Assembly (NCBI RefSeq): GCF_013166575.1
Contig: NZ_JABKKE010000016.1
Coordinates: forward strand, 1 to 64,000
Direction of reading: 5' to 3'
Origin: Xylanibacter rodentium
GTDB taxonomy: Bacteria; Bacteroidota; Bacteroidia; Bacteroidales; Bacteroidaceae
DNA: 64,000 nucleotides
Below, piece after piece: positions 9,401 to 16,844 of the stretch. The position numbers and the translations under genes were made by a program. The stretch's first letter is position 1. Every line of letters begins with the position of its first letter. Under the pieces are notes generated by a model. It had not been told where the DNA came from, made no database searches, and saw only the letters and a program-made list of their open reading frames with translations.

Positions 9401-9679
9401 TATACCTGCCCGTTGGCTTACGGCTTCGGGTTTCATGTCGAGATCGTCGCATATTCTGTCTGTGTATGTACGTGAGTCGGGCAAATGCTTCCATATACCG
9501 TATAGCTGGCTCAATATACGCATTTTCATTTCTTCGGTGGCCTTGTTGGTGAAAGTTACGGCCAGTATGTTGCGATAGCTCTGCGGGTTCAGTACGAGTA
9601 ACTTGATATATTCCACAGCCAGTGTGAATGTCTTTCCGCTTCCTGCACTGGCTTTGTATACTGTGAGTGGCTTGTTCAT
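6458..9679 (-). CDS. addA: AddA-like UvrD/Rep helicase with C-terminal nuclease domain
   Basis: A protein of about 1073 residues starting MNKPLTVYKASAGSGKTFTLA at 9679. The open frame runs 35 codons further, but that part lies upstream of the Walker A motif and crosses the promoter. Walker A ASAGSGKT is at the N-terminus, AVTFTNKATEEM is helicase motif Ia, VMIDEFQDTS is motif II, VGDVKQSIYRWRSGD is motif III, and VAFTRAG is motif VI. The C-terminus has RPDRVM and VVDFKFG followed by QVREYM, the AddA-type PD-(D/E)XK nuclease pattern. With the adjacent addB gene it forms an operon for DNA break repair. It is read toward addB with a 16-base gap. Confidence 0.9.
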   Translation of the reverse strand: MNKPLTVYKASAGSGKTFTLAVEYIKLLVLNPQSYRNILAVTFTNKATEEMKMRILSQLYGIWKHLPDSRTYTDRICDDLDMKPEAVSQRAGIALRLLIHNYGYFRIETIDSFFQTVLRNLARELDLTANLRIELNDTQVEEHAVDKLIEELDTNNEILRLIIEYINDNIADDKSWNVIGHIKTFGKTIFRDFYKEESRTMAEKAGERTFMKQYAEKMRREMDDSRRRMESIADEFFEVLASEGLSVDDLSYKNSGVAGLFIKMKNGTFDESIVGKRATDCLTDIGKWYSAKSPKRDTIHALALGPLTDLLHMAIEERPRQWRRYKSAELTLRHLYQLRLLGSIENKVRELNEEANRFLLSDTQQLLHSLISGSDSPFIFEKIGTQLEHVMIDEFQDTSSVQWRNFKVLLMECMSHENASNLIVGDVKQSIYRWRSGDWRLLNNIDNQFSDSERMLNVKSLTMNYRSAGNVIHFNNTFFKRAVEAECETIGDDKDALHAAQLRSAYADVSQQMPERSIGNGYVSVKLLPGDEYEQSTLDELTDTVKQLCNNGIDAGSIAILVRTNKHIPLIAKHITEHIPDVRIVSDEAFRLDASLAVCTLIQALHLLTHRDDVLTRANLIKTYMLNIKGQGISEQDIADHSQTLLPEAYTDCMDELSAMPLYDLTERLYAIFQLERLSGQSAYICAFYDQLSTFTQDHIADIDSFVAEWERTIHNKTIQSDEPDGIRIISIHKSKGLEFDNVIIPFCDWQLEKTSGNILWCKPTEAPFDEMPIIPVDYSRKGMTGTIYEKDYMDEYLQNCVDNLNLLYVAFTRAGRNLFVIGRRDTKNSRSQLIQACLTDIATELHATITGMDDGDNEHPITFEYGSLTVKDNSGCHDYISDNVFTQSITPIHINIATFANKTEFVQSNQSRDFISGDNGEENDRKEYIKAGNVLHKVLSEIRTTDDIDGAMQHLENEGMLDKTSAEKLTAMMRKRLSSPQVADWFDGRWKLFNECSILSTAESGEIIERRPDRVMTDGNKMIVVDFKFGTPKENYRKQVREYMHLLETMGHENVEGYLWFVYGNKIERVDS

Positions 9680-9721
9680 GACAAGATGTGTTGTGGGGTG
9701 CTGTTTGTTGCTTGTTTTATA

Positions 9722-9729
9722 CAAAGTTA
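9722..9729 (-). promoter_or_regulatory. -7 promoter element for addAB
   Basis: The minus strand reads TAACTTTG here, matching TAnnTTTG, 43 bases before the addA start at 9679. No clear -33 TTTG was found at the usual spacing. Confidence 0.6.
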
Positions 9730-9949
9730 CATCAAAAATGTGAGATGAAGAAATCGGCAGAATAAAAAATCTTTTTTTATCCAAAAAGATTAGGTGGATT
9801 TTATCCCCCCCCCCAATCCAATGACTGGTTAGGGCTTGAGTTGGTGTGCCATTTGTTTTGTGCAGATTGCAGTACCGGCGTGGGAATATTGCACTGGCTA
9901 TGTCGGGTTGTCTGATGGATTATTACACTTGCATAACCACAGTCCGGGG

Positions 9950-9999
9950 CTATGTTTCACCACCGGTGTAGGCATGTATGGTTCGGTGGTGAAACATGG
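9950..9999 (-). terminator. Hairpin downstream of the outer-membrane barrel gene
   Basis: ATGTTTCACCACCG at 9952-9965 is perfectly complementary to CGGTGGTGAAACAT at 9984-9997, starting seven bases past the stop of the minus-strand gene ending at 10006. There is no T tract, so this may be a stabilising 3' hairpin or a weak terminator. Confidence 0.55.
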
Positions 10000-10005
10000 T
10001 CTGTC

Positions 10006-10605
10006 TTATATGTCGAATTTGTATCCTACGGTAAATTGGAATACGCTGTTCTTCGATTTCTGTTCGTCCACGAAATCAGTCACCCCGAAATTGTATCTGC
10101 CGTCTATTACAAAATTCCGGAATTCGTAAGACAGTCCTATAGGAATGGACAAATCTATAGATCTTGTCCCGGGCACGTTCGCCTCGGCGCTTATTCCGTA
10201 GGCTTCAGCCTTTATTTTGTGGGTGACGTTGAAAGCCGGTTGCAATCCTGCTTTTACAGCCAGATTCTTTGTCACGTACACATTGACAAGTACGGGTATG
10301 TTTATGTAGTCGAGCTTCAGGGTGGCGTCGGCTTTGGAAAAGTCTTCAGTATAGACACCGGCTTTGGCGCCTTGCATTGAATATATGGCTCCGGCGGAGA
10401 TACTTACGATGTCTGTCATCTGATATTCAATCTCGGCTCCAAATGCAAGGCCGATTCTGGATGTAGCGTCGTCATCGTTCGTTATGTTTGCCACATTCAT
10501 TCCTGCTTTAGGCTGTATTGTGATCGAACCTATTTCGTGTTGGGCGCGGATTCCTGTTACGGTCAGGAGAAGTGTTGCTGATAGCAATAATCTGTTGATA
10601 GTCAT
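10006..10605 (-). CDS. PorT-like outer-membrane beta-barrel protein
   Basis: A 199-residue protein with a signal peptide (MTINRLLLSATLLLTVTG, cleavage after IRAQ) followed by alternating beta strands such as IQPKAGMNVANITN, FGAEIEYQMTDIVSISAGAIY and NIPVLVNVYVTKNLAVKAGLQP, ending in an aromatic strand (FQFTVGYKFDI). This matches the small outer-membrane beta-barrel class (OMP_b-brl_2/PorT-like) common in Bacteroidetes. Barrels of this class have many roles, and nothing here picks one. It has its own promoter box upstream and is divergent from the Rpn-type gene. Confidence 0.8.
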   Translation of the reverse strand: MTINRLLLSATLLLTVTGIRAQHEIGSITIQPKAGMNVANITNDDDATSRIGLAFGAEIEYQMTDIVSISAGAIYSMQGAKAGVYTEDFSKADATLKLDYINIPVLVNVYVTKNLAVKAGLQPAFNVTHKIKAEAYGISAEANVPGTRSIDLSIPIGLSYEFRNFVIDGRYNFGVTDFVDEQKSKNSVFQFTVGYKFDI

Positions 10606-10635
10606 GTGTAATGGAGTTTATTGTATTTGATTCTA

Positions 10636-10643
10636 CAAAGATA
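10636..10643 (-). promoter_or_regulatory. -7 promoter element for the barrel gene
   Basis: The minus strand reads TATCTTTG, a full match to TAnnTTTG, 31 bases before the start at 10605. No clear -33 box. The rest of the 348-base divergent region 10606-10953 shows only this box and the Rpn promoter; I see no gene in it. Confidence 0.65.
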
Positions 10644-10880
10644 ATGATTTTTCTCAATATAGAAAATTTGCGATTTATAAAAATACATAAATGTCGGTAT
10701 TGATGATATGAGTAAAGCCTTGTTCCTGCTGCCAATTGTGGATAGTTATAGTGTGTTCACGGACTACAGGAAGTAACGATTGTATTTCTGCCAAAAAGGT
10801 ATTAGGGTTTGTCTTTTCTGTATCAGAAGCGTTATCCATATGTTTTTGTTTTTCTATCTTGCGAAAAGTTTTACGGATAT

Positions 10881-10911
10881 TTTGTGCAGCGGTAAAATCT
10901 TGCTATCTTTG
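10881..10911 (+). promoter_or_regulatory. Bacteroidetes-type promoter of the Rpn gene
   Basis: TTTG at 10881-10884, a 19-base spacer and TATCTTTG at 10904-10911 give a near-ideal Bacteroidetes sigma-70 promoter, 43 bases before ATG 10954. An ATG at 10943 opens a four-codon reading frame (MAGL) whose TGA overlaps the Rpn start codon, so ribosomes could be delivered by stop-start coupling. Confidence 0.75.
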
Positions 10912-10953
10912 CCGTTGAAACTCTTTTATTAATAAAAAAACGATGGCTGGCTT

Positions 10954-11889
10954 ATGAGCAACTACATCCGATTTGACTGGGCTATGAAGCGCCTTCTCAG
11001 AAACAAGGCCAATTTCGGAGTTCTTGAGGGGTTTGTTACTACCCTGCTCGGAGAGAACATCCGCATCCGAAGCCTTCTTGAGAGCGAAAGCAATCAGGAG
11101 AGCGAGTACGACAAGTATAATCGTGTGGATATTCTTGCAGAGAACGACCGTGGACATCTTTTCATCATAGAAGTCCAGAACAACAGCGAGTACGCGTATT
11201 TCCAGCGTATGCTTTTCGGCACGTCCAAACTTGTCACCGAATATATAGAACTCGGCCAAACGTACAAGGATGTTAAGAAGATATACAGTATAAACATTGT
11301 ATACTTTTCTCTTGGAACCGGCACCGATACCGTGTATCACGGAAAGACAGAGTTTCGCGGCATACATAACGGTGATGTGCTTGACCTGTCACCGTTTCAG
11401 AAGCAGAGATTCAATGCCTCGACCGTGAGCGACCTATATCCCGAGTACTATATTCTGAAAGTGAACGATTTCAACAAAGTCGCCACCACTCCTCTTGAGG
11501 AATGGATATACTATCTCAATACGGGCGAGGTGCCAGACGAGACCACAGCTCCAGGACTTGACCTTGTGCGTGAGCGCTTGAAACTGGAACGCATGAACAA
11601 GGATGAGTTGAAAGCCTATCACCGTCATCTTGACAATATTGTCATACTTAAAGACAATATATATACAGAGAGGGAAGAAGGCCGTGAGGAAGGCAGGGCA
11701 GAGGGTCGTGAGGAAGGTCGTGCAGAGGGTCGTGAGGAGGGTCGTGCAGAGGGTCGTGCAGAGGGTCGTGCAGAAGGTCGTGCAGAAGGAGTGCTTGCAA
11801 CAGCACGAAACCTCAAGATGCTTGGTGTACCTATGGAAACGATAATTAAGGCTACGGGCCTGACGGCAAAGGAGATAGAAACGATATAA
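10954..11889 (+). CDS. Rpn-family PD-(D/E)XK nuclease (transposase-like)
   Basis: A 311-residue member of the Rpn/PD-(D/E)XK transposase-like nuclease family. The N-terminus has the family opening RFDWAMKRLLRNKANFGVLEGF, and the catalytic pattern is NRVDILAENDRGHLFIIEVQ near residues 56-74. Residues 242-277 are nine four-residue units EGR[A/E], encoded by 12-base repeats, and the final 35 residues form a small helical tail. Family members cut DNA; some were shown to act in phage defence and to be restrained by a shorter protein started inside the same gene. Here an in-frame ATG at 11593 would give a C-terminal product of about 98 residues; that is inference. No transposon ends are visible. 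Confidence 0.88.
   Translation: MSNYIRFDWAMKRLLRNKANFGVLEGFVTTLLGENIRIRSLLESESNQESEYDKYNRVDILAENDRGHLFIIEVQNNSEYAYFQRMLFGTSKLVTEYIELGQTYKDVKKIYSINIVYFSLGTGTDTVYHGKTEFRGIHNGDVLDLSPFQKQRFNASTVSDLYPEYYILKVNDFNKVATTPLEEWIYYLNTGEVPDETTAPGLDLVRERLKLERMNKDELKAYHRHLDNIVILKDNIYTEREEGREEGRAEGREEGRAEGREEGRAEGRAEGRAEGRAEGVLATARNLKMLGVPMETIIKATGLTAKEIETI
11677..11784 (+). repeat. Nine tandem 12-base units inside the Rpn gene
   Basis: Units follow the pattern GAG GGT CGT GCA or GAG and begin at 11677 and every 12 bases to 11773. They encode EGR[A/E]. The repeat keeps frame, so unit gain or loss changes only the length of a charged linker between the nuclease domain and the C-terminal tail. Confidence 0.92.
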
Positions 11890-11930
11890 TCTGAGATACA
11901 ATAAAAAACTTAGATGCCCGTTATATAATC

Positions 11931-12869
11931 GTGCACAAGCATTGTTTTGCTATATTGATATTTGTGCTTTTAGCTTCGTTGTCGGTAAGAGCACAGTATG
12001 ATGCCTCCTTTTCCCACTATTGGGCAATGGAGCCGTCGTTTAATCCTGCATCTGTAGGTAAAGAGGCTAAAATAAATGCGGTGGGAGCCTATGCCATGAC
12101 ATTGACGGGATTTGAGAATAATCCGCGTACGATGTATGCTGCCGGTGATGTCCCTTTTTATTTCCTGAAATCTTATCACGGTGTGGGAGCACGTTTTATG
12201 AACGACGAGATCGGTCTGTTTTCACACAAAACTTTTGCGTTGCAGTATGCTTACCGTAACAAACTGTTTGGGGGTGTGATTGCGGTTGGAGTCAATCTTG
12301 GACTGCTAAGCGAGTCTTTCGACGGCTCCAAGGTGGATACCGATGTGCCCAATGACCCGGCATTCCCATCATCGGAAGTGAGCGGAACAGGATTTGATCT
12401 TGGTGCGGGATTGTATTATACACACCGTGATTGGTATGCGGGCCTGTCCGTTCTGCATGCTACGGCACCGACGGTGAGATTGGGCGATTCACAGGAATTT
12501 AAGATAGATAGAACGTATTATTTGACAGGAGGATACAATATAAAGTTGAGAAATCCGTTGTTATCTATACATCCTTCCGTATTGGCTCGTACCGACGGAA
12601 CTGCCTATAGAGTAGATGTGACTGGTAGGGTGAAATATACGCACGACAAGAAAGTGATGTATGGAGGAGTGTCATACAGTCCCACCAACTCGGTGACGGT
12701 ACTTATAGGTGGCAATTTTCACGGAGTAATGCTTGGATACAGCTATGAGATATATACATCGGCCGTCAGCATCGGCAATGGAAGTCATGAAATATTCATA
12801 GGTTACCAGACAGATATAAACTTGCAGAAAAAAGGAAAGAACAAACATAAAAGCGTGAGGTTATTGTAG
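11931..12869 (+). CDS. porP: Type IX secretion outer-membrane protein PorP/SprF
   Basis: A 312-residue protein of the PorP/SprF family. It starts at GTG 11931 with a signal peptide (HCFAILIFVLLASLSVRAQ), then the typical opening YDASFSHYWAMEPSFNPASVGK and NNPRTMYAAGDVPF. The remainder is a beta-barrel ending in IGYQTDINL and a short basic tail. It lies directly before gldK, the usual order of the T9SS locus, and should sit in the outer membrane as part of the secretion machine that exports CTD-bearing proteins. An upstream ATG at 11914 opens only a four-codon frame, so GTG is preferred, although the start is less certain than the family. Confidence 0.9.
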   Translation: MHKHCFAILIFVLLASLSVRAQYDASFSHYWAMEPSFNPASVGKEAKINAVGAYAMTLTGFENNPRTMYAAGDVPFYFLKSYHGVGARFMNDEIGLFSHKTFALQYAYRNKLFGGVIAVGVNLGLLSESFDGSKVDTDVPNDPAFPSSEVSGTGFDLGAGLYYTHRDWYAGLSVLHATAPTVRLGDSQEFKIDRTYYLTGGYNIKLRNPLLSIHPSVLARTDGTAYRVDVTGRVKYTHDKKVMYGGVSYSPTNSVTVLIGGNFHGVMLGYSYEIYTSAVSIGNGSHEIFIGYQTDINLQKKGKNKHKSVRLL

Positions 12870-12888
12870 CCTACAATATAATAAAAGA

Positions 12889-14343
12889 ATGAGTATGAAG
12901 AAATGTATAATCTCTCTTTGTTTCATAGGACTGCTTGTGCTGACCGGTTGCTTTGGCGGAGCCACGTCTACGGCAACAGGTGGTGAGGTGACAGGAGCCG
13001 GTGGACGTCCGTTCACTGAGCCTACACCATACGGTATGACCTTGATAAAGCGTGGGCATTTGAAGATGGGAATAGAGAAGGAGGATAGTCTTTGGGGTAA
13101 GCAAACTCCAGTGAAAGATATTTCGGTAGAAGGATTTTGGATGGATGAAACTGAAATCACAAACTCGCAGTATCGTCAGTTTGTGAATTATGTACGCGAT
13201 TCTATCATACGAGAGCGTCTTGCCGATCCTGCTTATGGCGGTGACGAGACATATAAGATAGAGGAGGACAAGAATGGCGACCCTGTGAAACCGCATTTGA
13301 ATTGGAAGAAAGCATTGCCGCGAAAACCCAATGAGGACGAATTGAGAGCCATTGAGAGCGTATATACAACCAATCCTGTTACGGGTGAGAAGATGCTCGA
13401 TGCCGCACAGATGAACTATCGTTACGAAGTTTATGACTATACGACTGCTGCGTTGCGCAAATATCGTATGAACCCGCAGGACCGCAGTTTGAATACCGAT
13501 GTAACGGTAAATCCCGAGCAAGAAGTGTGGATATCCAAGGATACGGCGTATATAGATGATGAGGGTCGTATCGTGAGTCAGACCATAGAGCGACAGCTTA
13601 GCGGGCCTTGGGATTTCCTGAACACTTATATAGTGAATATCTATCCTGACACGACATGTTGGGTCAACGACTTTCCAAATGCCGATAACGAGACATACAT
13701 GCGTTTGTATTTCTGTAATCCTGCATACAACGATTATCCCGTTGTGGGCGTTACGTGGGAACAGGCCAATGCCTTTTGCGCGTGGCGTACTGAATATCTT
13801 CTCAAAGGACTTGGTGCTGCTGCACGCTATGTACAGCGATATCGTCTGCCTACCGAGGCCGAATGGGAGTATGCTGCACGTGGAAAAGATCAGAACGAAT
13901 TCCCATGGGAACAGACCGATGTGGCAAGTGAGGACGGGTGCTTCTTTGCCAATTTCAAGCCCGACCGCGGCAATTACACCAAGGACGGCAATCTTATAAC
14001 GAGCAAGACCGGAATCTATTCTGCCAACAGCAACGGCCTGTACGACATGGCCGGAAACGTAGCCGAATGGACAAGTACAGTATATACCGAGGCTGGTGTT
14101 GAGGCTATGAACGATATAAATCCGCAGTTGCGTTACAATGCCGCCAAGGAAGATCCATACCGGTTGAAGCGGAAAAGCGTGCGAGGCGGTTCCTGGAAAG
14201 ATCCCGAGTCGTATATACGTTCGGCATGGCGTTCGTCGGAATATCAGAATCAGCCGCGCTCGTACATAGGATTCCGTTGTGTGCGCAGCCTCGCAAATAC
14301 TACAAGTGATAAGTCTAAGAAAATAAAAAAGAAGAAGAGATGA
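12889..14343 (+). CDS. gldK: T9SS ring lipoprotein GldK/PorK
   Basis: A 484-residue lipoprotein. The start MSMKKCIISLCFIGL is followed by the lipobox LTGC at about residue 21-24. The body is an SUMF1/formylglycine-generating-enzyme-like fold: GMTLIKRGHLKMG, FWMDETEITNSQYRQFVNY, YPVVGVTWEQANAFCAWR, RLPTEAEWEYAARG, GLYDMAGNVAEWT, VRGGSWKD and YIGFRCVR. GldK/PorK with GldN/PorN makes the periplasmic ring of the T9SS and is not itself an enzyme. It follows porP by 19 bases and overlaps gldL by four bases (ATGA), which supports one operon. The C-terminus is a lysine run. Confidence 0.95.
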   Translation: MSMKKCIISLCFIGLLVLTGCFGGATSTATGGEVTGAGGRPFTEPTPYGMTLIKRGHLKMGIEKEDSLWGKQTPVKDISVEGFWMDETEITNSQYRQFVNYVRDSIIRERLADPAYGGDETYKIEEDKNGDPVKPHLNWKKALPRKPNEDELRAIESVYTTNPVTGEKMLDAAQMNYRYEVYDYTTAALRKYRMNPQDRSLNTDVTVNPEQEVWISKDTAYIDDEGRIVSQTIERQLSGPWDFLNTYIVNIYPDTTCWVNDFPNADNETYMRLYFCNPAYNDYPVVGVTWEQANAFCAWRTEYLLKGLGAAARYVQRYRLPTEAEWEYAARGKDQNEFPWEQTDVASEDGCFFANFKPDRGNYTKDGNLITSKTGIYSANSNGLYDMAGNVAEWTSTVYTEAGVEAMNDINPQLRYNAAKEDPYRLKRKSVRGGSWKDPESYIRSAWRSSEYQNQPRSYIGFRCVRSLANTTSDKSKKIKKKKR

Positions 14344-15167
14344 CAGTATATAGCAAATACAATATCGTATATAAGTTACAGAGATGGCTTGACAGTGTGC
14401 CGGGCCAGACGTTTCTGAACTATGCCTACAGTTGGGGTGCGTCCATCGTTATTCTTGGAACGCTTTTCAAGTTGACACATTTGCCCGGAGCCAATGTCAT
14501 GCTCTATCTTGGAATGGGCACTGAGGTTATAGTGTTCTTTATCTCGGCTTTCGACCGGCCTTTCGACAAGACTGCGATAGACAAGGATTTACCTACGCAT
14601 GTCGGTGACGAAGATACGGAAACAGAATCCTCTGATGTCAGTGGCACGGAATCAGTATCCGGAGTTGTTGTAGCCGGTGGAGTGTCAGGAGGGACTATTG
14701 TTATCGGTGGTGGCGGGTCGGTAGGCGGTGATATGCAGACAGTGGCGGCCTCTGAAGAAGGCTTCGTCGGGGTAGGTAATGGTGTTGGTTCACAAGGTGG
14801 TACTGTTGCTGTCGGTGACATTCCTTCGTGGATAAATAGCCAGCGGCCGGTATCTCCAGAAATGGAAGAGGCTACGAGCAACTATGTTGACGAACTCAAT
14901 AAGCTTACGGAAATGCTTGCCCGTGTGTCGGAGCAGAGCCAACGTCTTACGCGTGATTCAGAGGAGATGGAGAACCTCAACCGCACGCTCACCGGTATAT
15001 GTAAGGTTTATGAGATGCAGTTGAAGGGAGCCAGTGCACAAATTGGTACCATTGACCAGATTAACGAGCAGTCACGCCATATGGCCGAGCAGATAGCAGA
15101 GCTTAACAAGATTTATGCCCGTATGATAGAGGCTATGACAGTGAATATGAATGCGAACCGGGGGTAG
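14340..15167 (+). CDS. gldL: T9SS motor protein GldL/PorL with a Gly/Val-rich insert
   Basis: A 275-residue inner-membrane protein. Two membrane helices span about residues 20-70, including TFLNYAYSWGASIVILGTLFK and NVMLYLGMGTEVIVFFISAFDRPF, which is the GldL signature with the conserved glutamate inside the second helix. GldL with GldM forms the proton-driven motor of the T9SS. Between residues about 105 and 160 there is a glycine- and valine-rich stretch that I do not associate with the family core. A long coiled-coil-like region follows (LNKLTEMLARVSEQSQRL, ICKVYEMQLKGASAQI). It overlaps gldK by four bases and precedes gldM. Confidence 0.93.
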   Translation: MTVYSKYNIVYKLQRWLDSVPGQTFLNYAYSWGASIVILGTLFKLTHLPGANVMLYLGMGTEVIVFFISAFDRPFDKTAIDKDLPTHVGDEDTETESSDVSGTESVSGVVVAGGVSGGTIVIGGGGSVGGDMQTVAASEEGFVGVGNGVGSQGGTVAVGDIPSWINSQRPVSPEMEEATSNYVDELNKLTEMLARVSEQSQRLTRDSEEMENLNRTLTGICKVYEMQLKGASAQIGTIDQINEQSRHMAEQIAELNKIYARMIEAMTVNMNANRG

Positions 15168-15220
15168 TTCGGTTGGCGGGGCCACTGATGCATAATCCCT
15201 ATTCCATAATTGAAAGAAAT

Positions 15221-16786
15221 ATGGCAATAAAGAAAAAACCGGTATCTCCACGCCAGAAGATGATAAACCTGATGTATGTCGTCCTCATGGCAATGCTTGC
15301 GTTGAATGTTTCGACGGAGGTGCTCAACGGCTTTTCCATTGTTGAGGAAAGCCTTAATCGCACTACGGTCAATTCAGCAAAGGAGAATCAGGTTATATAC
15401 GATGACTTTGAAGCCCAGATGAAGTCCAATCCTGCCAAAGTCAAGGCATGGTTCGACAAGGCACAGGAAGTGAGGCATATGAGCGACTCTCTCTACAACT
15501 TTGCCGAAGAATTGAAACTGGCAATAGTGCGTGAGGCTGACGGGAAGAACGGTGACGTGAAGAATATTAAGGGCAAGGAGGATCTTGAGGCTGCCACGCA
15601 GGTGATGCTTGCTCCTGGTACAGGCAAGGGAACCGAACTTTATAAATCGATAAATTCTTTCCGTGAACGTATCCTGGCAATGGTGAGCGACTCGGTACAG
15701 CGTTCTGTCATAGAAAGCAATCTTGCCACGCAGATACCGGCCAATGCTATGTCGATGGGAAAGAACTGGCAGGAATATATGTTTGAAGGCATGCCGGTGG
15801 CAGCAGCAGTCACGCTGTTGTCGAAGCTGCAGAGCGACATACGTTATGCCGAGGGAGAAGTGTTGCACACTTTGGTGGCCAATATCGATGTCAAGGACAT
15901 ACGTGTAAACTCTCTCAATGCTTTCGTTATACCTAATTCCCAAACCATTGTGCGTGGTGATAAGTTTTCTGCGCATATCGTTATGGCTGCTGTGGATACG
16001 ACCCAGGTGCCGGAAATATATATAGGTGAGCGCCGTACCAACTTGACGGGCGGTCTCTACGAGACGATATGCAACGCAACGGGAGACTTTACCCTGGCCG
16101 GTCATATCGAGATGGTGAACGGCAGCGGCGAACGCATCCGGCGTGACTTCAGTCAGAAATACACCGTGGTAGACCCGAGCGCCACCGTCTCCGCCGACCT
16201 TATGAACGTGCTTTATGCCGGATACAGCAATCCGCTTAGTATCAGTGTACCCGGAGTGCCGCTTACCAAGATACAGGCCACGATGACAGGCGGAGTGCTT
16301 CAACCTGTTGGTCCGGGTAAATACATCGCTCGTCCGTCGGCAGTGGGAAAGGATGTTACCATTACTGTCACCTCCACCAATACAGGACGTGCTCAGCAGA
16401 TGGGTCAGTTCACTTTCCGTGTGCGCAAGCTGCCCGATCCTACGCCATACATAGCCATGACCGATGAACACGGCAATCCCACACGCTATAAAGGCGGCGG
16501 ACTGAGCAAGGGCAACCTGTTGTCTGCCGACGGCATCGGTGCCGCCATTGACGACGGAATACTCGACATCGGCTTTAAGGTGCAAGGTTTTGAGACCGTG
16601 TTCTTCGACAACATGGGCAATGCCGTGCCGATGGTGAGCGACGGCACCCGTTTCTCGGCGCGCCAGAAAGAGACCTTCCGCAAACTGTCACGCAACCGCC
16701 GGTTCTATATATCAAGAATCACGGCTGTAGGTCCCGACGGCATACAGCGCAGCCTCACTACATCAATGGAGGTGATAGTGAAGTAG
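15221..16786 (+). CDS. gldM: T9SS motor protein GldM/PorM
   Basis: A 521-residue protein beginning MAIKKKPVSPRQKMINLMYV. I chose ATG 15221 because the conserved cytoplasmic peptide starts there; an open frame from TTG 15173 extends 16 codons upstream. One membrane helix lies near residues 14-31 (MINLMYVVLMAMLALNVS), followed by a long periplasmic part with the repeated beta domains of GldM (SADLMNVLYAGYSNPLSISVPGV, ITVTSTNTGRAQQMGQFTFRV). The helix bundles with GldL to make the motor, and the periplasmic shaft contacts the GldKN ring. The length is normal. Gap to gldN is 58 bases. Confidence 0.95.
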   Translation: MAIKKKPVSPRQKMINLMYVVLMAMLALNVSTEVLNGFSIVEESLNRTTVNSAKENQVIYDDFEAQMKSNPAKVKAWFDKAQEVRHMSDSLYNFAEELKLAIVREADGKNGDVKNIKGKEDLEAATQVMLAPGTGKGTELYKSINSFRERILAMVSDSVQRSVIESNLATQIPANAMSMGKNWQEYMFEGMPVAAAVTLLSKLQSDIRYAEGEVLHTLVANIDVKDIRVNSLNAFVIPNSQTIVRGDKFSAHIVMAAVDTTQVPEIYIGERRTNLTGGLYETICNATGDFTLAGHIEMVNGSGERIRRDFSQKYTVVDPSATVSADLMNVLYAGYSNPLSISVPGVPLTKIQATMTGGVLQPVGPGKYIARPSAVGKDVTITVTSTNTGRAQQMGQFTFRVRKLPDPTPYIAMTDEHGNPTRYKGGGLSKGNLLSADGIGAAIDDGILDIGFKVQGFETVFFDNMGNAVPMVSDGTRFSARQKETFRKLSRNRRFYISRITAVGPDGIQRSLTTSMEVIVK

Positions 16787-16844
16787 CCGTGCGGCCATCT
16801 GCCGACAGCCCATACAAAACCTGCAAACCACTACAAGAAAATAT

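Larger units (their letters stand above)
9680..10005. other. Intergenic region with a run of ten C
   Basis: Holds the addA -7 element, an uninterrupted run of ten C at 9805-9814, and a terminator-like hairpin for the next minus-strand gene at 9950-9999. The remaining bases show no convincing gene; the open frames crossing 9836-10129 have no family signature and run into the antisense of the barrel gene. Confidence 0.6.

Noticed and set aside
10954..11889. Insertion sequence based on the transposase-like annotation of Rpn
   Set aside because: No terminal inverted repeats or target duplication seen; Rpn proteins are commonly not mobile-element transposases.
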